From positions 186,001 through 250,000 of the forward strand of contig NZ_JARWNX010000043.1 of assembly GCF_029868385.1 (NCBI RefSeq): a stretch of 64,000 nucleotides of DNA, in the 5' to 3' direction. Made by a program: the position numbers and the translations under genes. This DNA is from Nocardia cyriacigeorgica (GTDB lineage: Bacteria > Actinomycetota > Actinomycetes > Mycobacteriales > Mycobacteriaceae). The notes under the pieces are model-generated. The model ran no database searches, had not been told where the DNA came from, and saw only the letters and a list, made by a program, of their open reading frames with translations. Shown piece by piece: positions 27,625 to 34,532 of this stretch. The stretch's first letter is position 1. Each line of letters begins with the position of its first letter.

Positions 27625-28207
27625 TTCGACGGCGCAGGTCGATACCCGTACCGCCAAGCCGACTTCGGCCAAGATCGTGGTCGCGGGTGGTTTCGGTGTG
27701 GGTAAAACGACATTGGTCGGCGCCGTCTCGGAGATCGTTCCGCTGCGCACCGAAGCGTTGGTCACCAACGCGAGTGCCGGAATCGATAACCTGACCGGCA
27801 TTCCGATGAAGTCCACCACCACGGTGGCCATGGACTTCGGCCGGATCAGTCTCGCGGACGACCTGGTGCTGTACCTGTTCGGTACGCCGGGCCAGTACCG
27901 GTTCTGGTTCATGTGGGACGACCTGATCCGCGGCGCCATCGGCGCCGTGGTGCTGGTCGACACCCGCAGGCTAGAGGACAGCTTCGCGGCCGTCGACTAT
28001 TTCGAAGCGCGCAACCTACCCTTCCTGGTGGCGCTCAACGAGTTCGACGATGCGCCGCGCTACCCGATCGAGGACATCCGGCAGGCGCTCGCCGTCTCCG
28101 GTGATGTGCCGATCATGTCCATCGACGCCCGTCGTCGTGAGCCCGCCAAACAGGCATTGGTCGCGCTCACCGAATACGCCCTGCGCAAGGTGATGCAGGG
28201 CTATTGA
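27605..28207 (+). CDS. Conservon small GTPase (CvnD type)
   Basis: A 200-residue Ras-like/MglA-type GTP-binding protein. P-loop 'VVAGGFGVGKTTLVGAVSE', switch region 'TTTVAMDFGRISL', G3 motif 'LFGTPGQYRFWFMWDDL' (Gly-Thr-Pro-Gly-Gln in place of DxxG), and 'LVALNEFDDAP' as the base-specificity region (NxFD rather than NKxD). GTG 27605 lies inside the DUF742 gene. Its TGA overlaps the accD3 TTG start, so the next gene is coupled to it. Confidence 0.93.
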   Translation: MDSGVFDSTAQVDTRTAKPTSAKIVVAGGFGVGKTTLVGAVSEIVPLRTEALVTNASAGIDNLTGIPMKSTTTVAMDFGRISLADDLVLYLFGTPGQYRFWFMWDDLIRGAIGAVVLVDTRRLEDSFAAVDYFEARNLPFLVALNEFDDAPRYPIEDIRQALAVSGDVPIMSIDARRREPAKQALVALTEYALRKVMQGY

Positions 28208-29892
28208 TCGGCTCCGGCGGGCAGGAGCGCAGCGGTTCGGCGGTCGGCGCCGGCGTGGGATCGGGGAGGATCCGCGCCGCCGATCTACTCGAGGCGTTGC
28301 TCGATCCCGGTTCGTTCCGTAGCTGGGACCGGCCACCGCTGCCGGTGCGCATGTCCGGGCAATACCGGGACGAGCTGCGCGCCGCCGCCGCGCGGACGGG
28401 CAGCGATGAATCCGTCCGCACCGGTGCAGGCCTGCTGCGTGGCCGCCGGGTGGCCGTGATCGCCTGCGAGTTCGATTTTCTCGCGGGCTCCATCGGTGTG
28501 GCGGCGGCCGAGCGGATCGTCACCGCCGTGGAGCGGGCGACCGAACTCGGCCTGCCGCTGATCGCCTCACCGACCTCCGGCGGCACCCGGATGCAGGAGG
28601 GCACCGTCGCCTTCGTGCAGATGGTCAAGATCGCCGGTGCGGTCGCCGCACACAAATCGGCAGGCCATCCGTATCTGGTCTACCTGCGCGATCCCACCAT
28701 GGGCGGAGTGTTCGCATCCTGGGGTTCGCTCGGCCATATGACCTTCGCCCAACCCGGCGCGATGATCGGCTTCCTCGGCCCGCGGGTGTATCAGGCGCTC
28801 TACCACCGCCCCTTCCCGCCCGGTGTGCAGACCGCGGAGAACCTGTATCGGCACGGCGTCATCGACGGTGTGATCGGGCTCCAGGTGTTCCGCCGCATCG
28901 CGCATCGGGCACTGAGCGTGCTCAGCGGGGTTCCCGACGTGGATGCGGTCGGCGGCAAGACGCGAACGTTCGGCAGTGTCGAGCGGGGTTCGCGGGATAC
29001 CGGACAGGTTTCGACAGGCGTCGCTGCCGAATCGGCCTCCGTGCACGTCGACCGTGTTTCCCGGACCGATCACGGCACCGAGCGGATTGCCGGTGGCCGG
29101 GACTCGCCCGGCGACGATCCGGCGTGGGAATCGGTGCTCGCATCACGCCGCCCGGACCGTCCCGGCCTGCGCGAGCTGTTACGGCATGTGACGCAACGGG
29201 TTCCGCTCAGCGGTACCGGTCAGGGCGAGACCGATCGGACCGTGGTCCTGGCATTGGCGCGCTTGCGCGGCTACCCGTGTGTGGTGTTCGGCCACGACCG
29301 TTCGGGTCCGGTGGGAGAGAACACCATGGGCCCGGCCGCCTTGCGGGAGGCGCGGCGCAGTATGCAGCTCGCCCAGGAACTGCGGTTGCCGCTGGTGCTG
29401 GTGATCGACACGGTTGGCGCGGCCTTGTCGAAGGAGGCGGAGGAGCGTGGGCTCGCACCCGAAATCGCCCGCTGCATAGCGGATCTCGTCACCCTGGACA
29501 CCCCGACCGTCTCGGTGCTGCTCGGCCAGGGCACCGGCGGCGGAGCGCTCGCCCTGCTCCCGGCCGACCGCGTACTGGCCGCGACCCACGGCTGGCTCGC
29601 ACCGTTGCCGCCGGAGGGGGCGAGTGAGATCGTCTACCGCGATACCGACCACGCGCCGGAACTCGCTCGCGCACAAGGCATCGGCTCCACCGATCTGCTC
29701 GCGGCCGGGATCGTCGACCGCATCGTCACCGAAAATCCCGACGCCGCAGACGAACCCATCGACTTCGCCCGCCGCATGGTCGCCGCCATCGCCGGTGAAC
29801 TGGCTGCCTTGCACGCCACACCCATGGCCGATCTGCGCGCCGCTCGACACCTCCGCTACCGCCGTCTCGGAGTGCCCGACGGCACCGAGTGA
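28204..29892 (+). CDS. accD3: Acyl-CoA carboxylase carboxyltransferase AccD3-like (beta-alpha fusion)
   Basis: A 562-residue carboxyltransferase joining the beta and alpha halves, as in M. tuberculosis AccD3. The first half has 'RRVAVIACEFDFLAGSIGVA', 'TSGGTRMQEGTVAFVQMVKI', 'PTMGGVFASWGSLGHM' and 'GFLGPRVYQALY'. The second half has 'VLASRRPDRPGLRELLRH', 'MGPAALREARRSMQLAQEL', 'GQGTGGGALALLPADRVLA' and 'LAPLPPEGASEIVYRDT'. No zinc ribbon is seen. Compared with remembered AccD3 it is longer, with an insert of about 55 residues between the halves. TTG 28204 overlaps the GTPase stop (TTGA); a GTG at 28255 is an alternative. It probably makes malonyl-CoA or a related carboxylated acyl-CoA with a biotin subunit encoded elsewhere. 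Confidence 0.88.
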   Translation: MIGSGGQERSGSAVGAGVGSGRIRAADLLEALLDPGSFRSWDRPPLPVRMSGQYRDELRAAAARTGSDESVRTGAGLLRGRRVAVIACEFDFLAGSIGVAAAERIVTAVERATELGLPLIASPTSGGTRMQEGTVAFVQMVKIAGAVAAHKSAGHPYLVYLRDPTMGGVFASWGSLGHMTFAQPGAMIGFLGPRVYQALYHRPFPPGVQTAENLYRHGVIDGVIGLQVFRRIAHRALSVLSGVPDVDAVGGKTRTFGSVERGSRDTGQVSTGVAAESASVHVDRVSRTDHGTERIAGGRDSPGDDPAWESVLASRRPDRPGLRELLRHVTQRVPLSGTGQGETDRTVVLALARLRGYPCVVFGHDRSGPVGENTMGPAALREARRSMQLAQELRLPLVLVIDTVGAALSKEAEERGLAPEIARCIADLVTLDTPTVSVLLGQGTGGGALALLPADRVLAATHGWLAPLPPEGASEIVYRDTDHAPELARAQGIGSTDLLAAGIVDRIVTENPDAADEPIDFARRMVAAIAGELAALHATPMADLRAARHLRYRRLGVPDGTE

Positions 29893-30062
29893 TCCGAGGT
29901 CTCGATTCGCGGATCCGGCCGCGGAACCGCGCTCGACCGGTGTCGGCACGCCGGATGGGCCGGTGAGACCGACCCCGCTGTGCACCCCTCGGCTCCCGGA
30001 CCCACACAACGACACGTACCGGCTGCTCGTTGACCATGCGGCCCGGCGCTTCTACCTTCGGA

Positions 30063-30920
30063 ATGGTGACCTTCAGAAGCGAGACCTGCGCCATTCCCTC
30101 GATCGTGCTGAACGACGGGAACGTGATCCCGCAGCTCGGGTTCGGGGTGTTCCAAGTTCCGGACGACGATGTCTTTCCCGTGGTCACGGCCGCTTTACAG
30201 GCCGGATACCGCAGTATCGACACCGCGGCCATCTATGGCAACGAGGAGGGGACCGGCCGGGCGATCCGCCAGTTCGGCCTCCCACGTGACGAGGTCTACG
30301 TCACGACCAAACTGTGGAACTCCGAACAGGGCTACGACTCCACGCTGCGCGCCTTCGATGCGAGCCTGGAGCGGCTCGGCCTGGATTATCTCGACCTGTA
30401 CCTGATCCACTGGCCCGCGCCGTCCGCGGATCGCTTCGTCGACACCTACAAGGCGTTCCAGGCGCTCAAGGCCGATGGGCGGGTGCGCTCGATCGGAGTG
30501 TCGAACTTCCGGGTCCAGGATCTGGAGCGGCTGATCGGGGAGACCGGCGAGATCCCCGCGGTCAACCAGATCGAACTCCATCCCCGACTGGCCCAGCGTG
30601 AGCTGCGCGAATACCACGCCGAACATGCGATCGCCACCGAGGCGTGGAGCCCGCTCGGCCAGGGCACGCTACTCGACAATCCGGTGATCACCGAGGTCGC
30701 CGCCGCGGTGGGCCGCACGCCAGCCCAGGTGATCATTCGCTGGCATCTCCAGCTCGGCAATATCGTCATCCCGAAGTCGGTCACGCCGTCGCGGATCGAG
30801 TCGAATTTCGACGTCTTCGGATTCGAACTGTCCGGCGAGCAGATGGCCGCGATCACCGAACTCGACGACGGCGGCCGCGTCGGCCCCGACCCCTCGACGT
30901 TCGCCGCCGGTCTGGACTGA
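30063..30920 (+). CDS. Aldo/keto reductase
   Basis: A 285-residue NADPH-dependent aldo/keto reductase (TIM barrel). Catalytic tetrad: D53 and Y58 in 'YRSIDTAAIYGNEEGTG', K83 in 'VYVTTKLWN' and H116 in 'LDLYLIHWPAP'. Cofactor side: 'SIGVSNFRVQDLERL', 'VNQIELHPRLAQ' and 'IPKSVTPSRIESNFDVF'. ATG 30063 opens the usual sequence and has no ribosome site, so a leaderless mRNA is likely. Substrate unknown; mycobacterial relatives reduce dicarbonyls. It converges on the flavin monooxygenase gene with 13 bp between. Confidence 0.92.
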   Translation: MVTFRSETCAIPSIVLNDGNVIPQLGFGVFQVPDDDVFPVVTAALQAGYRSIDTAAIYGNEEGTGRAIRQFGLPRDEVYVTTKLWNSEQGYDSTLRAFDASLERLGLDYLDLYLIHWPAPSADRFVDTYKAFQALKADGRVRSIGVSNFRVQDLERLIGETGEIPAVNQIELHPRLAQRELREYHAEHAIATEAWSPLGQGTLLDNPVITEVAAAVGRTPAQVIIRWHLQLGNIVIPKSVTPSRIESNFDVFGFELSGEQMAAITELDDGGRVGPDPSTFAAGLD

Positions 30921-30933
30921 CGCCCGGCCGTCG

Positions 30934-32085
30934 TCAGCGGTTGCCCACACCCAGGTATGCGGTGAGTTCGGCCGCCGCGGCCCGTCCGGCCCGGTTGGCG
31001 CCGATGGTGCTGGCCGATGGCCCGTACCCGATGAGGTGGATGCGCGGATCGACGGCGACCTGCGTCGCCAGACGGCCGGTCATGGTGATGCCGCCGCCGG
31101 GCCCGCGTAACCGCAGCGGCGCGAGGTGGTCGAGCGCGCTGCGGAATCCGGTCGCCCACAGGATCACCTGCGCGGGCTGGAAGGTGCCATCGGCCCAGCG
31201 CACGCCCTCGGGTTCGATGTGATCGAACATCGGCAGGCGGTGCAGGGCGCCGCGGTCTCGGGCGGCGCGGAGCCGGTCGTCGAGCGGCAGACCCGTCACC
31301 GAGACCACCGAACCGGGCGGCAGTCCGCGCCGGACCCGGTCCTCGACGATCGCGACCGCCTGCCTGCCCTCGTCCTCGCGGAACGGTGTCTCACGAAACC
31401 GCGGCTCGGTCCGCGTCACCCAGGTGGTCGTGGTGACCTGGGAGATCTCGTCGAGTAGCTGCACGGCCGAGATACCGCCGCCCACGATCACCACATGCTC
31501 GCCCGCGAACTCGGCGGCGGAGTGATAGTCACGGGTGTGCAGTTGACGCCCGGCGAAGGTCTCCGCGCCCCGGTAACGCGGAATGAACGGATGCTCCCAG
31601 GTGCCGGTGCCGTTGATCAGACCGCGGACCCGGATCGTGCCCGCCGAATCGGTCTCGACATGCAGTAGTCCGTCGCGCGCGGGTCGGGGGCCGCTCGAAT
31701 CCGTCGGCTCTGCGTGGTCGGGCCCGCTGCCGTCGGTCTGCCCGTTATGACCATCGCAGACGACCTTGACCTTCACCTGCCGCTGTACCCGCAGGTCGAA
31801 GTGCTTTTCGTAGAGTTCGTAATAGTGCGGGACCGCTGTCGCCGCGGGCGCCGATTCCGAACCGGGTGGCAGCGTCTCCGCGAACGACATTCCCGGCAGA
31901 TCGTGCACTCGGTTCACCGTGGTGAGCGTGAGCGAGGGCCAGCGGAACTGCCACGCGCCACCGGGACCGGGCGCGTGATCGACGATCAGGAAATCCCGTT
32001 CGGGCACCAGACCGCGCCTGCGCAGGTGATAGCCCGCGGACAACCCGGCCTGGCCCGCACCGATCACCAGAATCGGATAGCTCAT
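30934..32085 (-). CDS. Flavin-dependent (FAD/NADPH) monooxygenase-like oxidoreductase
   Basis: A 383-residue flavoprotein with two Rossmann motifs: 'ILVIGAGQAGLSAGYHLRRR' at the N-terminus (FAD) and 'HVVIVGGGISAVQLLDEI' in the middle (NADPH). 'GAWQFRWPSLTLTTVN' and 'ILWATGFRSALDHLAPL' fit the flavin monooxygenase/CzcO-like group. ATG 32085 starts right before the first motif; an upstream extension is rejected. It is divergent from echA6 (217 bp between). Substrate cannot be told. Confidence 0.87.
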   Translation of the reverse strand: MSYPILVIGAGQAGLSAGYHLRRRGLVPERDFLIVDHAPGPGGAWQFRWPSLTLTTVNRVHDLPGMSFAETLPPGSESAPAATAVPHYYELYEKHFDLRVQRQVKVKVVCDGHNGQTDGSGPDHAEPTDSSGPRPARDGLLHVETDSAGTIRVRGLINGTGTWEHPFIPRYRGAETFAGRQLHTRDYHSAAEFAGEHVVIVGGGISAVQLLDEISQVTTTTWVTRTEPRFRETPFREDEGRQAVAIVEDRVRRGLPPGSVVSVTGLPLDDRLRAARDRGALHRLPMFDHIEPEGVRWADGTFQPAQVILWATGFRSALDHLAPLRLRGPGGGITMTGRLATQVAVDPRIHLIGYGPSASTIGANRAGRAAAAELTAYLGVGNR

Positions 32086-32302
32086 ATGGGACGAGCCGGA
32101 ATCTATCGAGATGGAATCGGGCATCGGATCGGACAGCACAGTCTCCGATGCTATGCGCATCCCGGCATCCGGTTCGGACACGCGAGAGCGGACCCCGGCG
32201 CCGACGACTGTGACCGCGCACATTCGCGCCGTCGCCGGTCTGTGTCAGCTCCTGTGGCAGCATGAACTCAACAGTCGGATTTCGTTCAGCTGGGGAGGAA
32301 GC

Positions 32303-33028
32303 ATGCTCGGTGTCAGCCGTGATGGTGATGTCGTCACCATCGAGCTACAGCGCGAGGACCGTCGCAATGCCCTGAACATCGAGCTGGTCACGCAGCTGCG
32401 TGATGCGGTGCTCGATGCCGCCGAGCAGGCCCGCGTCATCGTGCTCACCGGCCGAGGGCCGATCTTCAGCGCGGGCGCCGATCTCGGCGGGGTGTACTCC
32501 GAGGATTTCCTCGACCGCCTGCTGGAGATGCTGCACACCATCGAGTCGGCGCCGATCCCGGTGATCTCGGCGATCAACGGCGCCGCGCTCGGTGCGGGCG
32601 TGCAGCTGGCCCTGGCGTCGGACCTGCGGGTACTCGCCCCCGACTCCTATATCGCGATTCCCGCCGCCAAGCTCGGCATCACCGTCGACCGGTGGACCGC
32701 GCGGCGGCTGGTCTCGCTGATCGGCGGTGGCCCCGCCCGCACCATGCTGCTGGGCGCGGAGCCGATCTCGGCCGAGGACGCCTACGGTTTCGGTTTCGCC
32801 AACCGGCTCGGCACCCTCGCCGATGCGCAGGCCTGGGCCAAGTCGATCGCCGAACTCGCGCCGCTGTCGCTGCGTCATCTCAAACTGGTGCTCAACGATG
32901 ACGGCACCCGCGACCCGGACAATGCCCAGCAGCGTGAAGCCCTGGAAGCGGCCTGGACCAGCGCCGATGCCCAAGAGGGCCGCCTGGCCAGACAAGAGAA
33001 GCGCGCGGCGAAATTCATGGGGCGATGA
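32303..33028 (+). CDS. echA6: EchA6-like crotonase-fold acyl-CoA binding protein
   Basis: A 241-residue crotonase-fold protein closest to M. tuberculosis EchA6 (Rv0905), which shuttles acyl-CoA into mycolic acid synthesis and is not an active hydratase. The oxyanion-hole loop 'GPIFSAGADLGGVY' is present, but both catalytic glutamates of true hydratases are replaced: Q101 in 'GAALGAGVQLALASD' and A121 in 'IPAAKLGITVDRW'. ATG 32303 has a GGGGAGGAA site. The next gene overlaps by 4 nt, as in the Rv0905-Rv0906 pair. Function by homology. Confidence 0.9.
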   Translation: MLGVSRDGDVVTIELQREDRRNALNIELVTQLRDAVLDAAEQARVIVLTGRGPIFSAGADLGGVYSEDFLDRLLEMLHTIESAPIPVISAINGAALGAGVQLALASDLRVLAPDSYIAIPAAKLGITVDRWTARRLVSLIGGGPARTMLLGAEPISAEDAYGFGFANRLGTLADAQAWAKSIAELAPLSLRHLKLVLNDDGTRDPDNAQQREALEAAWTSADAQEGRLARQEKRAAKFMGR

Positions 33029-34170
33029 TGCGGATGCGACGGATCGTCACCGGAGCCGCCGGTGCGCTCGGCATCACCTGGGTGGCGCGGGCACTGTGGG
33101 GTCTGCCCTCGGCGATGGGCGCGTCGATCTCGGCGATCCAGCCGTACGCGACCGGCGCCACCAGCTACCGCAACCGGCAGTTCCACAACACCGAACCCAG
33201 CAGCCAGATCGCGCCGGGCGCGGCACCCTCGCTGCTGCATTCGTTCCTGACCAAACGCCATGCCGGGCGCCCGGCCAGGCCGGTGCCGTTGGTGACACCG
33301 CGGCTGCCCGCGGAGGCGTCCGATCTCGCCGTCACCTGGTTCGGGCATGCGACCGCGTTGATCGAGGTCGACGGCTACCGCGTACTCACCGACCCGGTGT
33401 GGAGCGAGCGGGTCTCACCCTCACCACTGGTCGGCCCCGCGCGGATGCATCCGGTGCCCGCGCCGCTGTCGGAGTTGCCGCCGGTGGACGCGGTGATCAT
33501 CTCCCATGATCATTACGACCACCTCGACGCCGCCACCGTGCGTGCGTTGGTGGCGGCACAGAGCGCGCCGTTCGTGGTGCCCGTCGGTATCGGCGCGCAT
33601 CTGCGGCACTGGGGTGTGCCCGATCATCGGATCGTCGAATTGGACTGGGGCGGTTCGATTTCCCTGTCCGCTCTCGGTCGGGACCGCGACGGCACGGATC
33701 TGACGATCACCTGCGTGGAGGCCAGGCATTTCTCTGGTCGCGGCCTCATCCGCAACACCACGCTGTGGGCGTCGTGGTCGCTGGCGGGCCCCACCCGGCG
33801 CGCCTACTTCGGCGGCGACACCGGATACACCAAGGCCTTCGCCGATGCGGGCACGACGCTCGGCCCGTTCGATCTGACGCTGCTGCCGATCGGCGCCTAC
33901 GACGAGCGCTGGACCGATGTGCACATGAACCCGGAAGAGGCGGTGCGCGCGCACGCCGATCTGTGCGTCGGTGATCCCGGCCACGGTCTGCTGGTGCCGA
34001 TCCACTGGGCGACGTTCAATCTGGCCTTCCACGGGTGGTCGGAGCCGGTACAGCGGATGGTGGCGGCGGCGCGCGCGGCGGGCACCACGGTGGCGGTTCC
34101 GCGGCCGGGTGAGCGTCTGGATCCCGATGACCTGCCGTCCGGGCAGTTGTGGTGGAAAGATATCGGGTGA
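33025..34170 (+). CDS. MBL-fold hydrolase, NAPE-PLD-like (Rv0906-like)
   Basis: A 381-residue metallo-beta-lactamase-fold enzyme. A hydrophobic N-terminal stretch ('RIVTGAAGALGITWVARALW') may anchor or export it. Metal motifs: 'AVTWFGHATALIEVDGYRVL', 'VIISHDHYDHLDAATVRAL', 'CVEARHFSGRG', 'YFGGDTGYTKAF' and 'VPIHWATFNLAFH'. This pattern is that of N-acyl-phosphatidylethanolamine phospholipase D-like proteins and the L-ascorbate lactonase relatives. ATGA overlap with echA6 implies a link to acyl-lipid handling, but the substrate is inferred. Confidence 0.9.
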   Translation: MMRMRRIVTGAAGALGITWVARALWGLPSAMGASISAIQPYATGATSYRNRQFHNTEPSSQIAPGAAPSLLHSFLTKRHAGRPARPVPLVTPRLPAEASDLAVTWFGHATALIEVDGYRVLTDPVWSERVSPSPLVGPARMHPVPAPLSELPPVDAVIISHDHYDHLDAATVRALVAAQSAPFVVPVGIGAHLRHWGVPDHRIVELDWGGSISLSALGRDRDGTDLTITCVEARHFSGRGLIRNTTLWASWSLAGPTRRAYFGGDTGYTKAFADAGTTLGPFDLTLLPIGAYDERWTDVHMNPEEAVRAHADLCVGDPGHGLLVPIHWATFNLAFHGWSEPVQRMVAAARAAGTTVAVPRPGERLDPDDLPSGQLWWKDIG

Positions 34171-34207
34171 ACACCTCATCGAAGGCACAGGGAAGGACGT
34201 AAGGCAT

Positions 34208-34447
34208 ATGAGTCTGATCGACACCTTGAAGGGCCTGGTCGGCAAGGGCCAGGAGGCCGCTGCCAAGAATTCGGACAAGATCAACCAAGCCATCGACAAG
34301 GGTGGCGACTTCATCGATCAGAAGACGAAGGGCAAGTACTCCGACAAGATCGAGAAGGGCAAGGAGGCGGCCAAGAAGGCCGTACCGCCGGAGCAGCCGG
34401 GCCAGCAGGGTCAGCAGCCGGGCGGACAGCCGGGCCCGCAGGCCTGA
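34208..34447 (+). CDS. MT0933-like antitoxin protein (Rv0909-like), copy 1
   Basis: A 79-residue, lysine-rich, helical protein: 'MSLIDTLKGLVGKGQEAAAK', 'NSDKINQAIDKGGDFIDQKT', 'KGKYSDKIEKGKEAAKKAV', then a Pro/Gln/Gly tail. The core 'DKI..AIDKGGDFIDQKTKGKY' is the MT0933-like antitoxin motif of Rv0909. In M. tuberculosis the partner toxin is the SRPBCC protein Rv0910; no such gene follows here. ATG 34208 has AAGG 4 nt upstream. A second copy lies 2.9 kb away. Confidence 0.83.
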   Translation: MSLIDTLKGLVGKGQEAAAKNSDKINQAIDKGGDFIDQKTKGKYSDKIEKGKEAAKKAVPPEQPGQQGQQPGGQPGPQA

Positions 34448-34505
34448 CCTGCCCTCGCAGCCGAGACCGCCCACAGGGCAGTGACCGTCCGCAGGCCACG
34501 CGCGG

Positions 34506-34532
34506 CGGGAACCGGATGAACGCCGGTTCCCG
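34506..34532 (+). terminator. Perfect hairpin enclosing the ligD start
   Basis: CGGGAACCGG (34506-34515) and CCGGTTCCCG (34523-34532) are perfect 10-bp arms; the 7-nt loop ATGAACG contains the apparent ligD start codon. No T-tract follows. It could end the antitoxin transcript or control ligD translation. Confidence 0.5.
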
